This document shows, in pieces, positions 37,126 to 45,544 of a stretch of 64,000 nt of DNA (its first letter is position 1; each line of letters opens with the position of its first letter). The notes under the pieces are model-generated. The model did no database searches. It had not been told where the DNA came from and saw only the letters and a program-made list of their open reading frames with translations. The position numbers were made by a program, and so were the translations under genes. This stretch comes from Leptospira bandrabouensis (GTDB lineage Bacteria; Spirochaetota; Leptospiria; Leptospirales; Leptospiraceae): the NCBI RefSeq assembly GCF_004770905.1, contig NZ_RQHT01000014.1:1488001-1552000 (forward strand), written 5' to 3'.

Positions 37126-37232
37126 TCTTATATTTTGATTTCTTTAGGAGGCAATAGATATTTTTTTCGCATCCGATTTCTATTTTGTCCCAGGGCAATT
37201 GTATAGTGAAAACATCAGTGGAGGAAATCACT

Positions 37233-37418
37233 ATGGATATGTTAGACCAAATGAATTTGCATTTGCTTATGCAAGAAAGGTTGGAAAAAATTTTAGAGGA
37301 TATGGAAAGAAGACCTAAGGGAAAGTCCACAAAAACAAAGTCTTTGAGTCGAATTCCCGCTAATAAGGAACAAGCCGAGTGGAACTTACAAGAAATACCT
37401 GTTCTATTCGGAGCTTAA
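37233..37418 (+). CDS. Small basic protein, 61 aa
   Basis: A strong GGAGGA ribosome binding site stands 7 bases before ATG 37233, which supports translation. The product is helical at the start (MLDQMNLHLLMQERLEKILEDMERR), then lysine- and serine-rich (KGKSTKTKSLSR) and hydrophobic at the end. It diverges from the HDOD gene and its stop overlaps the end of the convergent DUF115 gene by four bases. No family recognised. Confidence 0.55.
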   Translation: MDMLDQMNLHLLMQERLEKILEDMERRPKGKSTKTKSLSRIPANKEQAEWNLQEIPVLFGA

Positions 37419-38833
37419 CTTAGTGAAAACCGCAACCAAGTGTTGAGGGTTTTTTTATGAATGATACCGGAATGGTCTTGGTCGGCCCACTTTGCCAAAT
37501 CCGCTATCGATGGGGGAAATCCCTGAAAAACTTGTAATGGATCTATTTTGTCCTGAATGGTTGGAAAACTAATTTCCTTGGCTTCGGAGAGAAACTGAAA
37601 ACCAGGTAAAGATTGTTTTTGATTCAGTCTGTCCCAGGCAATTTGATTTTTGCCTTTTCTATCGCCAGAATACAAACGTTTGGTGGTGAATTCTAAACTT
37701 TTTTTCCTATTGGTATCTGGAAGGTAAAACCTTTCATACCCAGTCCCTTTACAATGTGATTTACCACGTTCTGCAAGGAAACTGACTCCACTCACAAAAA
37801 ATTGCCTATCTTCTATTGAATCTGTTATGGATAAAACCATTCCCAGTAAGTTCAAACTAGGATTGGAATAATGCGGCCAGGGTTTGCCAAGATGATTAAG
37901 AAATAAATGTTGGGTAATTTGATCCAAAGGGTGACCAGTATTCACTAAAATTTTTGGATTGCTAAGTTCAAAGATATAGGAAGATCCACCTAACCAGGTA
38001 ATAATGGGGATTTGTTTTGGCAAATCTAACAATAAATGATAAGTTGTTCCGCGACCGGAATCAAACGACACAATAAAATCGGGGATAACCCCATTCGGTA
38101 AAAGATAACCGATGGCTGTGTCACTGGCAAAAATAAGAAAATGATTTCTGTCCTTTTTAATCCTAGGTAAATCGATTTCTAAACCGGGACTTGCACCCAG
38201 AAATAAAACTGAAGTATTCTTTCCTGAAAAGGATTGGAACCATTGGATACTTGTATCGTTGAAAAAAAGTCTGGTTCGGTTTTTTAAGTAGTTATGCGTC
38301 CATAGTTTACTAAAATGTTGGATGGTGTTTTTGTTGATGTCTCTTAGCAAGAACTGTGACTGAAAATTAGATTGGCAGTCTTTGATTAGTTCGGGAAAAA
38401 TTCTTTCATAACTAGGAGAGATGTACAAACTCCATTTGGATTGTAAAGAACCGGCCACATCGGGAAGATTTTTGATTTTCTCTTTTAAATGGGGCCAATT
38501 TGGGTAGGTTCCCGTTACCAAAAATAAATGGATTCCTTTTGATTGGAAACTATCCTCTAAACTGGTGATTTCCCTTTGAAACTCCATTAACTCATAGATT
38601 TCGTGATGAGGCTCCCAAAAAACGACAGTTTGGTGTTCGTTTGGGGTCTCTAAATAAGATCTAACAATGTGTAAAGCGCCAATGCCAAGTATGACGGGGA
38701 TGGAATCTGTACGTAATCCAGATAGAAACCGAGAAGCCTCCTTTTCAGGGGAGACTTTAGAATGTAGGTAAAAATTGTCGGAAGTTTGAAAGTTATAGAG
38801 AAGGTTGTTTTGGAAGTGAGGGATTAGAGGAAT
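37415..38833 (-). CDS. DUF115 (motility-associated) glycosyltransferase-like protein with a likely AUU start
   Basis: About 473 residues. The core DUF115 region contains NTSVLFLGASPGLEIDLPRIKKD, DTAIGYLLPNGVIPDFIVSFDSG and ITWLGGSSYIFEL. These match proteins linked to flagellin or surface glycosylation in bacteria with glycosylated flagella. The first ATG in frame (38587) would remove about 80 residues that are plainly coding (LHSKVSPEKEASRF, VILGIGALHIVRSYL). Between the preceding in-frame TAA (38846-38848) and that ATG there is no ATG, GTG, TTG or CTG. ATT at 38831-38833 has AAGAGG 8 bases upstream and is the most likely start. Confidence 0.75.
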   Translation of the reverse strand: MPLIPHFQNNLLYNFQTSDNFYLHSKVSPEKEASRFLSGLRTDSIPVILGIGALHIVRSYLETPNEHQTVVFWEPHHEIYELMEFQREITSLEDSFQSKGIHLFLVTGTYPNWPHLKEKIKNLPDVAGSLQSKWSLYISPSYERIFPELIKDCQSNFQSQFLLRDINKNTIQHFSKLWTHNYLKNRTRLFFNDTSIQWFQSFSGKNTSVLFLGASPGLEIDLPRIKKDRNHFLIFASDTAIGYLLPNGVIPDFIVSFDSGRGTTYHLLLDLPKQIPIITWLGGSSYIFELSNPKILVNTGHPLDQITQHLFLNHLGKPWPHYSNPSLNLLGMVLSITDSIEDRQFFVSGVSFLAERGKSHCKGTGYERFYLPDTNRKKSLEFTTKRLYSGDRKGKNQIAWDRLNQKQSLPGFQFLSEAKEISFPTIQDKIDPLQVFQGFPPSIADLAKWADQDHSGIIHKKTLNTWLRFSLS

Positions 38834-38845
38834 GGGAGTAACCTC

Positions 38846-39325
38846 TTAGTCCTCTTCATCCTCGTCTGAATCATCATCATCTTCATCAGAATCGTCGTCG
38901 AAATCATCATCGTCTTCGTCTTCTTCTTCTTCTTCCTCTGCTTCATCTCCAAACTCATTTTCGTATCCGTCATCAAGTTCTGGTTTACGAGCTTCTTCTT
39001 CTGGGATGAAATCTTCTTCGATATCCTCTTCTGCGTGAGGAGCAAAAGAAGTCCCGGCCGTTGAGGTAACTCCTGCCAGTTTGTCTTTTTCAGCTTGGAG
39101 AAGAGCTTTTTCTTCAGAGGAAAGATATTTCCACTGAACCATATCATTTGTAAGCGCGTATAATGCTTGAACCGTCAATTTACGGTTTTTTAACTTTTTA
39201 GGGAGAGTGATCTTTTCAATTTTATCGATCGTACTGAAACCGGCCACGCAAGTTTCGTATTTTTTTTCCCGGCAAAGTTCTATTAAGGATACGATATCGA
39301 AGTCTTCTTTTTGCGATTGGCTCAT
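38846..39325 (-). CDS. Acidic-tailed small protein, possible RNA polymerase omega-like
   Basis: 159 residues from ATG 39325, with AGGGA 11 bases upstream; a start at 39394 would add 23 residues. The N-terminal 75 residues (DIVSLIELCREKKYETCVAG to KLTVQALYALTNDMVQWK) show the pattern of the omega subunit (RpoZ): helix, conserved tyrosine and arginine-like region, then KLTV-AL helix. The last 45 residues are almost all Asp and Glu, which acidic omega or RNA polymerase delta proteins can have. The omega assignment is tentative. It lies in the same frame and directly upstream of the DUF115 gene, with only the TAA between them. Confidence 0.5.
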   Translation of the reverse strand: MSQSQKEDFDIVSLIELCREKKYETCVAGFSTIDKIEKITLPKKLKNRKLTVQALYALTNDMVQWKYLSSEEKALLQAEKDKLAGVTSTAGTSFAPHAEEDIEEDFIPEEEARKPELDDGYENEFGDEAEEEEEEDEDDDDFDDDSDEDDDDSDEDEED

Positions 39326-39462
39326 TTTCTTTGATTCCCTGATGGAAGAGAGTGGAATGTTAGACCAGGTTGAGGGGTAGGGGTCAGATGTCAAGGTAAA
39401 GTTCGAAAACGGACTTTACAGGCTCTCTCCTAGTCCAAACATGGGGAAGGATCGTCCAATAT

Positions 39463-40053
39463 ATGGGATTTATGAAAGCCTCCCTCATTTTAATTGTTAG
39501 TTTATGTCTCATTAGCTGTGCCCCAGCAAAATCTTCTTATTTCGGTGAGGAGTCTTGGTCGGGACTTACGGTGAGTGGTGCCGAAATTTCGTTTTCTAAA
39601 CTGGAAAAAGAGGAAATAGCCCTCAATGTTTACTCGCCTGACTGTGTTCCTTGTTGGAAAGAGATACCGGCCCTCAACTTACTCCATGCAGAAATTGAAA
39701 GTCGGTTCCCTACCAAAGCATTATACATGGTGGTTGATCCATACCAGATTGTTCCTGACGTGACCGAAGAACGTCCGTTTGGTGAAGTGTACCAGTTGGC
39801 GAAAATAAGAATGGAAACAGAAGTCAAAAATCGAAAGATACAAGTTCCTATTGTTTTTATGAAACCTCCATTTCATGTGAAGGAGGGTGGGCTTATCACT
39901 GGAACTCCTGAGACAATGTTGTTTGTCACAAAACCAATGAGGTTGTATTATAATTTTTTGGGTTCGATTTCGGAACAAACCTCGGTCGATGTCATTCGAA
40001 AAGAAGCTAAGTTCAATTTTTTTCGTTATCAATTTGGAATGGAATCATTATGA
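39463..40053 (+). CDS. Thioredoxin-like lipoprotein
   Basis: 196 residues with a lipoprotein signal (SLCLISCAP). The active-site motif CVPC in SPDCVPCWKEIPALNLLHAEI suggests a thiol-disulfide oxidoreductase of TlpA-like type in the periplasm. GGAAGG sits 12 bases before ATG 39463. The stop overlaps the next gene by 4 bases. The substrate is unknown; the family often keeps periplasmic cysteines or haem proteins reduced. Confidence 0.75.
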   Translation: MGFMKASLILIVSLCLISCAPAKSSYFGEESWSGLTVSGAEISFSKLEKEEIALNVYSPDCVPCWKEIPALNLLHAEIESRFPTKALYMVVDPYQIVPDVTEERPFGEVYQLAKIRMETEVKNRKIQVPIVFMKPPFHVKEGGLITGTPETMLFVTKPMRLYYNFLGSISEQTSVDVIRKEAKFNFFRYQFGMESL

Positions 40054-40739
40054 GAGCAGTATTCATAAGATTTATCGATTGTGAAGGGCCAGGGATTTTA
40101 GAACCCTTACTCCGCGAAGCGGGATATAGAATTAGTTATCAAAATGCTTACGATAGACGAATTCATTTGATGCCAGAAATTCATTTGAATTTTGACTTGA
40201 TAGTGATGTTAGGTGGTCCTCAGTCAGTAGCTGATCCGAAAGAACAAGAGTTTTTTAAACCATATTATGATATTGTAGAGAATGTGGTTGCCTTGCCGAA
40301 TAAAAAATTAATTGGAATTTGTTTGGGGTCTCAGATCATTGCTAAGGCGTTAGGTGCCAACGTTCGTCCTGGAACAAAAGGTCCAGAAACAGGTTTTTCT
40401 GAACTTCAGATTTTAAAACCTGAACATCCTATCTTTTCAGGAATTCAAAAAGAATTGGTTTTGGCATTTCACTTACACGAGGATATTTTTGATATCCCTG
40501 TTGGTGCAGAACATTTGCTTGCAAGTGATTTTTACGCAAACCAAATGTTTGCTTATAAAAACAGAATATTTGCTTTTCAAACACATTTGGAGCCAACTTT
40601 GGAGATGTTAAATGTATGGCAGTCCGTACATAAAGACTTTATCGCAAAAGGTAATGGTGATTTTTCTGAGATCGCAAATAAACAAAAGGTAATGGCAGAA
40701 ACTGCTAAAACCATATTTCGAAATATTATAAAATTATAA
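40050..40739 (+). CDS. Class I glutamine amidotransferase-like protein
   Basis: 229 residues resembling the GMP-synthase glutaminase domain. The nucleophile Cys is in [14 protein letters not shown], the His in [10 protein letters not shown], and GETGFSEL-type context ([12 protein letters not shown]) surrounds the substrate pocket. No synthetase domain follows, so it is a free-standing amidotransferase as in YeeT/GATase-like families. It overlaps the thioredoxin lipoprotein gene and precedes secA by 10 bases. Confidence 0.85.
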   Translation: MRAVFIRFIDCEGPGILEPLLREAGYRISYQNAYDRRIHLMPEIHLNFDLIVMLGGPQSVADPKEQEFFKPYYDIVENVVALPNKKLIGICLGSQIIAKALGANVRPGTKGPETGFSELQILKPEHPIFSGIQKELVLAFHLHEDIFDIPVGAEHLLASDFYANQMFAYKNRIFAFQTHLEPTLEMLNVWQSVHKDFIAKGNGDFSEIANKQKVMAETAKTIFRNIIKL

Positions 40740-40749
40740 CGGACCCGGT

Positions 40750-43506
40750 ATGTTTCAAAAAATATTAACAATTTTATTCGGCAGTAAATACGAGAGGGAT
40801 TTAAAAAGACTAAACCCAATTGTAGAAGCAATCAATTCTTTTGAGCCAACAATCAAAGCAATGGATGATGAAACTTTGTCACAACAAACAACAAGGTTCA
40901 AAGAAAGGTTGGCGGCAGGAGAAACTTTAGATGATATTCTGCCTGAGGCATTTGCGACAGTTCGAGAAGTTTCTTATCGAACATTGGGTATGCGCCATTT
41001 TGATGTACAGATGATGGGTGGTATTTCTTTGCATTGGGGAAATATCTCCGAGATGAAAACGGGAGAAGGTAAAACTCTTACTTCAACTCTACCGATTTAT
41101 CTTAACTCACTTTCAGGCGATGGGGTTCATGTTGTTACAGTAAATGATTATTTAGCAAAGCGGGATGCCAATTGGATGCGTCCTGTTTTTGAGTTTTTGA
41201 AAGTATCTGTTGGTGTCATCCAACATGACATGGACCATGAAGAAAGAAAGTTAGCATATGATTCTGATATCACTTATGGAACCAATAATGAATTCGGTTT
41301 TGATTATTTGCGTGATAACATGGTGAGTTACAAAGAACACCGTGTACAAAGACAACATAACTTTGCTATTGTGGATGAGGTGGATTCGATTCTAATTGAC
41401 GAAGCTAGAACTCCATTGATTATTTCTGGCCCTGCGGAAGAATCTACAGATAAATATCTCAAAGTAAATAAAATTATCCCCAAACTTATCGAAGGTGAGG
41501 ACTATGAAATCGATGAAAAGGCAAAAAACGTCATTTTATCGGAAGCTGGTGTTCATCACGTCGAAGAGTTATTAGGCGTTGAAAATTTATATCATTCAGA
41601 AAATATTGAATTGGTTCATCACGTTCAACAAGCATTGAAAGCACACAAAATATTCTTCAAAGATAAGGATTATGTTGTGCAAGGTGGTGAAGTCATCATC
41701 GTTGATGAGTTTACCGGTCGATTGATGAAAGGGCGTAGATACTCAGATGGACTACACCAGTCTTTAGAGGCAAAAGAAGGTGTAACAATTGCTCGTGAGT
41801 CTCAGACCTTGGCTTCTATTACCTTCCAAAATTATTTCCGTATCTATAAGAAGTTAGCCGGTATGACAGGAACTGCAGATACGGAAGCGGAAGAATTTAA
41901 AAAAATCTATAATTTAGATGTAATTGTAATTCCTTCCAATTTAAAGATCCAGCGACAAGACATGGCTGATCGTGTTTATAAAACGGAACGTGAAAAGTTC
42001 GATGCTGTTGTAAAAGATATCCAAGAAAAAGTCTCTCGAAAACAACCAGTGCTTGTGGGAACCATCTCAATTGAAAAGTCTGAGGTTCTTTCTAAACTTC
42101 TCACATCACATGGAATCTCACATAACGTATTAAACGCAAAACAACACGAACGAGAATCGGAAATTGTTGCTAATGCTGGACGCCCAGGCGCCATTACGAT
42201 TGCTACAAACATGGCTGGTCGTGGAACGGATATCGTGTTAGGCGGTGCGCCTAAATACAAAGAGGATTTGGAAAAATTAGATGAACGTTGTGATTCTTTA
42301 GGGATTAAAACAAAAGCGGAACTGGAAGTTGTCTATAGCTTTCGCGAAAATTTAATCAAACAAAAGTTTGAAGAAGCAGAATCTAAGATTTCCGAAATCA
42401 GAAATGATAACATTAAAAAAGATTGTGAAAAGATTTTATCTGAAGCCAAAAAATGGAAAGTAGATCATGACTTTGTGATTGGTGCTGGTGGATTACACAT
42501 CATCGGATCTGAACGACATGAATCACGTCGGATTGATAATCAGCTCAGAGGACGATCTGGTAGACAAGGAGATCCTGGATCTTCTAGGTTTTATTTATCC
42601 TTACAAGATGATCTGATGCGAATTTTTGGATCTGATCGAATCGCACGTATTATGGATACACTTAAGATGCCAGAGGGCCAAGAGTTGGAACATAGTATGG
42701 TTTCCAATGCAATTGCTCGTGCACAAAAACGTGTAGAAGGCCATAACTTTGATATCAGAAAACACTTGTTAGAGTATGATGATGTGATGAATCGTCAGAG
42801 GATTTATATCTATGGAATTCGTAACGAACTTTTGGATAAAGGGAATATGTCCCGAACCATTGTTGATTTCTTTGATGAAGTTGTTGAAAACCAAGTTATA
42901 CTATATTGTGAAGGAAGCAATGTAGATGCTTGGGAAGTTGACTCCCTTAACGAGTGGATTCAAAGTTTAGGAATTACAGAAACAATTGATCCAAAACAGT
43001 TTAAAAAGGAATCGAACCCACAACTCAAAGTGTTTGAGGTTTTATCAAAGTTAGTAAAAGAACTATACGAGTCCAAAGTGTCTTCGATTGGAGAAGAAGT
43101 CTGGCGATCAATTGAAAGAAATGTATTTTTAGACATTTTAGATCACCGCTGGAAAGAACATCTCTATGCGATGGACCATTTAAAAGAAGGGATTTGGACT
43201 GTAGGATACGGTGAAAAAAATCCTTTGATTGAATACAAACTACAAGGTTTTAAGATGTTTGATCAATTGGTTGAAAATCTTAAAAATGAGGTAGTTTCCT
43301 TTTTATTAAAAATTGAAGTAACTGATTCTGACCGTAACCAGGACGAATCTTCCCCGAAAGAATACAAAAAAATTGGAGAGGAACAGAGGGCTGAGGTGGA
43401 TATGTTTGGAAATGAAGTTAAATCTAATAAATCCAAACCACAAGTTTCTTCTACAACTAGTTCCGGTGGTGGCTCTGAAAGAAAGTCGAGTCGTAGAAAG
43501 AAATAA
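40750..43506 (+). CDS. secA: Preprotein translocase ATPase SecA
   Basis: 918 residues; drives export through SecYEG. Walker A is [12 protein letters not shown], Walker B and DEAD-type motif are [19 protein letters not shown], and the preprotein-binding and helicase motif VI regions [12 protein letters not shown] and [25 protein letters not shown] are intact. The C-terminus is serine- and lysine-rich and lacks the usual Cys zinc-binding tail for SecB. It is the last gene in a run with the amidotransferase and the lipoprotein. No other sec gene is near. Confidence 0.98.
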   Translation: MFQKILTILFGSKYERDLKRLNPIVEAINSFEPTIKAMDDETLSQQTTRFKERLAAGETLDDILPEAFATVREVSYRTLGMRHFDVQMMGGISLHWGNISEMKTGEGKTLTSTLPIYLNSLSGDGVHVVTVNDYLAKRDANWMRPVFEFLKVSVGVIQHDMDHEERKLAYDSDITYGTNNEFGFDYLRDNMVSYKEHRVQRQHNFAIVDEVDSILIDEARTPLIISGPAEESTDKYLKVNKIIPKLIEGEDYEIDEKAKNVILSEAGVHHVEELLGVENLYHSENIELVHHVQQALKAHKIFFKDKDYVVQGGEVIIVDEFTGRLMKGRRYSDGLHQSLEAKEGVTIARESQTLASITFQNYFRIYKKLAGMTGTADTEAEEFKKIYNLDVIVIPSNLKIQRQDMADRVYKTEREKFDAVVKDIQEKVSRKQPVLVGTISIEKSEVLSKLLTSHGISHNVLNAKQHERESEIVANAGRPGAITIATNMAGRGTDIVLGGAPKYKEDLEKLDERCDSLGIKTKAELEVVYSFRENLIKQKFEEAESKISEIRNDNIKKDCEKILSEAKKWKVDHDFVIGAGGLHIIGSERHESRRIDNQLRGRSGRQGDPGSSRFYLSLQDDLMRIFGSDRIARIMDTLKMPEGQELEHSMVSNAIARAQKRVEGHNFDIRKHLLEYDDVMNRQRIYIYGIRNELLDKGNMSRTIVDFFDEVVENQVILYCEGSNVDAWEVDSLNEWIQSLGITETIDPKQFKKESNPQLKVFEVLSKLVKELYESKVSSIGEEVWRSIERNVFLDILDHRWKEHLYAMDHLKEGIWTVGYGEKNPLIEYKLQGFKMFDQLVENLKNEVVSFLLKIEVTDSDRNQDESSPKEYKKIGEEQRAEVDMFGNEVKSNKSKPQVSSTTSSGGGSERKSSRRKK

Positions 43507-43685
43507 AAGATCAGTCGCCAGTTCTTAGATAAACATCCAACTCTTACTTGCAAATTATTATATTTTAATTTAGTAAGGGTTGGTTATTCAAAATTAAGAT
43601 CCTCATTTAGATTAACATTAGAAATAAACATTAATCTAATCTTTCAGGTCTAATTGATTGATTTCATTGAATGATTTGTTTTCGA

Positions 43686-44543
43686 TCATTCAACTGATTT
43701 TGCAACTACTCCATCAATGTCTGAACCATTTGTATACGAATGAGGATACACATAACCTGAACCAGTATTTGGATTTGTTACTGCTGAAGCCGAGGTCATT
43801 TTAATATATTTAAATCCTAAAGTTTTAATTTGATTTAGGGCAGTACTATCGCAGGATGCATTTGAAATTAAATCATCAATGTTAAATCCGTCTCCACCAC
43901 CGAACAGGAAGCCACTACCAGTGGAGGTAAACAGTTGATCTAGTGTAAGAAGGTTAGAACTCATATTATAAAGAACGGGTCTAAGTCCGGCAAATCCTGG
44001 CCAGGAAGAAATTTTGTTGCTATCTGCTGCCGAAGAATTAAATCCACTAAGATCAAATCCGCAATAATTAATACCATCGTATGATACTTGCACAACCATT
44101 GGATCAAATGCATAACGATCGCTACTCTCACTGACGCGGAATGGATTTTCATAAACTACAAAGTCGATTCCAGATACATTTTTTACAGTTTTTCCTCCCC
44201 AAGATAAGACCAGTGTGGCACCTGCACCCGTTAGGTTTAGTGCGTATACATCCAAAGAACCTGAAAGTTCTCCACCGCCACAAATTCCATTGATAGCTTT
44301 TGATGGATCACTGAATCCACTTACTGTGGAATTTGCGGATACAACTGTATTGGCCATTGGAATTCCTTGCGGCAGATTCTTTGGCGGACAATTTGTCTTT
44401 GAGTTATTGGAAATTTCAGCAGCAGCTAATAGGGCTAATATTTCGTTTTGGTTATTTTTTGTTTCTGGTGAACAAGTAAATAAAAAAGTAACTATAAACA
44501 ACATGGAAAAGATCTTATAAATATTGTAAAAATATGTTTGCAT
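43686..44543 (-). CDS. Exported lipoprotein downstream of a cobalamin riboswitch, cell-surface protein type
   Basis: 285 residues with lipobox LFTCSP. Repeated ILALLAAAEIS precedes a beta-rich domain with GIDFVVYENPFRV, VVQVSYDGINYCGFDLSG and GGDGFNIDDLI, ending in PHSYTNGSDIDGV. These motifs resemble surface proteins found in vitamin B12-uptake loci of other bacteria. This is a resemblance by memory and was not searched. It is the second of two lipoprotein genes following the riboswitch at 45397-45510. GGAGG precedes ATG 44543. Binding of cobalamin or a metal complex is a plausible inference. Confidence 0.6.
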   Translation of the reverse strand: MQTYFYNIYKIFSMLFIVTFLFTCSPETKNNQNEILALLAAAEISNNSKTNCPPKNLPQGIPMANTVVSANSTVSGFSDPSKAINGICGGGELSGSLDVYALNLTGAGATLVLSWGGKTVKNVSGIDFVVYENPFRVSESSDRYAFDPMVVQVSYDGINYCGFDLSGFNSSAADSNKISSWPGFAGLRPVLYNMSSNLLTLDQLFTSTGSGFLFGGGDGFNIDDLISNASCDSTALNQIKTLGFKYIKMTSASAVTNPNTGSGYVYPHSYTNGSDIDGVVAKSVE

Positions 44544-44556
44544 TTGAATCCTCCGT

Positions 44557-44583
44557 TTGACCCTAAAAAAAATTTAGGGTCAA
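44557..44583 (-). terminator. Hairpin between the two lipoprotein genes
   Basis: A perfect 11-base inverted repeat, TTGACCCTAAA (44557-44567) with TTTAGGGTCAA (44573-44583), has a 5-base A/T loop. On the minus strand it falls between the lipoprotein genes, with GGAGG a few bases after it. There is no T tail beyond the stem, so it may stabilise or attenuate the transcript rather than end it. Confidence 0.4.
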
Positions 44584-44594
44584 TTTTGATATCA

Positions 44595-45185
44595 TTACCA
44601 ATTAGTTGGGTTTGAAGAAACAAAGAGTGCTTTACTCCAACCGAATCCGCCACAACCAGTTCTTGTTGGATCAGCTGAGCTATAACTAGAGAGGTTTACA
44701 TTTTCTGCTTCTTTTAATGATGAAAAATTTGGATAAACCGTACAGTAATAGAAACATTTTGTTGCAGAGTTTTCACAACCAGATGTTGTCGGTGCAGTCC
44801 AAATTACTTTTGTATATTTACTTGGACTATAAGTGTCATTGGGAAGGTATTGGTAGATAAAAGTTCTATTGACAGTATCAACAGCAATGATTCTTAAATA
44901 ACTACTTCCTGAAGCCCAAATTCCAAAACCAGATGGATCTTGGACAATCGAAACATTCGATGTGAAGCTGGAACAAGTTCCACCACTACAAAATCCGCCT
45001 TTCCAATAACCCCTAATTTCTGCTAAAGAATCCATCACACTTGAAATCCCTTGTTGTTGGCCTACGACTAAACCTGTAAGTAAGTTGGTATTGGCTTCAG
45101 ATTCTTTTACCTTGCCAGTTTCGCTGCATGCTGTTAAAATTGAAATTGCCAAGATGACAATCGTTAGTTGATACTTTAGTTTCAT
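44595..45185 (-). CDS. Small lipoprotein, first gene after the cobalamin riboswitch
   Basis: 196 residues. The signal LTIVILAISILTACSE gives a lipobox cysteine. The mature domain has repeated aromatic strands and ten or so cysteines paired in short spacing (GGFCSGGTCSS, GCENSATKCFYYC), suggesting disulfide-stabilised folding. AGGAGA precedes ATG 45185 but is buried in a hairpin (45195-45217). I do not recognise the family. Regulation by the upstream riboswitch is inferred from its position. Confidence 0.65.
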   Translation of the reverse strand: MKLKYQLTIVILAISILTACSETGKVKESEANTNLLTGLVVGQQQGISSVMDSLAEIRGYWKGGFCSGGTCSSFTSNVSIVQDPSGFGIWASGSSYLRIIAVDTVNRTFIYQYLPNDTYSPSKYTKVIWTAPTTSGCENSATKCFYYCTVYPNFSSLKEAENVNLSSYSSADPTRTGCGGFGWSKALFVSSNPTNW

Positions 45186-45194
45186 TTAGTTTCT

Positions 45195-45217
45195 CCTAAA
45201 TTTTTTTTGAATTTAGG
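45195..45217 (-). promoter_or_regulatory. Hairpin masking the ribosome binding site
   Basis: In the leader of the small lipoprotein gene, CCTAAATT pairs with AATTTAGG (45210-45217 with 45195-45202, 7-base loop). The AATTTAGG arm ends inside the AGGAG ribosome binding site 9 bases before ATG 45185. The hairpin could let the upstream riboswitch control translation rather than transcription. Confidence 0.55.
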
Positions 45218-45312
45218 GGAACACGAACTGGAAATAGATTTAACAACTTCGTTATACGAAGAATCATAAAATCAAATATTAGAATTCTTATTAATATCTT
45301 TTCCATACGGGC

Positions 45313-45369
45313 GCCCCGAGTTTACCTTCGGGGCCCCTTTATATTGTTTGTAGAACCAAAACAATATAA
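45313..45369 (-). promoter_or_regulatory. Expression-platform hairpins downstream of the riboswitch
   Basis: On the minus strand, TTATATTGTTT and AAACAATATAA (45359-45369 with 45339-45349) form an 11-base perfect stem with a 9-base loop. Then GCCCCGA/TCGGGGC (45328-45334 with 45313-45319) forms a strong GC stem. Neither is followed by a U-run. They lie between the aptamer and the first gene and are candidates for the switching elements, including a loop partner for the aptamer. Confidence 0.45.
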
Positions 45370-45396
45370 GTGTGCAAAGTTCCCAATCCACGAGAA

Positions 45397-45510
45397 AACA
45401 TTGCGGGGAAGATCTGGCTTATCACCTAACGTAACTTTAGTTACAAACGGTGCATCACAGTTGCGGGTCAGCACAGGACTTTCACCTGTTTCCTCCCTGA
45501 AGGTAATGCC
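45397..45510 (-). promoter_or_regulatory. Cobalamin (B12) riboswitch aptamer
   Basis: On the minus strand, reading from 45510, GGCATT opens helix P1 and closes with AATGTT near 45397. Inside are the conserved core elements of the cobalamin class: GGGAGGAAACAGGTGAAAG, CCTGTGCTGACCCGCAACTG, and near the end AAGCCAGATCTTCC. The GGTGAAA, CCCGCAACTGTGA and GCCAGA blocks are the parts I rely on. A TTGACA box lies upstream at 45534-45539. It sits 30 bases past the stop of the di-haem peroxidase gene, so it controls the two lipoprotein genes downstream on the minus strand. A covariance-model search would settle it. Confidence 0.85.
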
Positions 45511-45544
45511 AGAGTTTTCACCACAAAGTTTTTTGTCAATGAAT

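Noticed and set aside
38824..39147. Minus-strand frame rich in Lys and Met, overlapping the acidic-tailed gene
   Set aside because: It is the shifted frame of a repetitive GAT/GAA-rich acidic coding stretch; low-complexity codons make long open frames in all registers.
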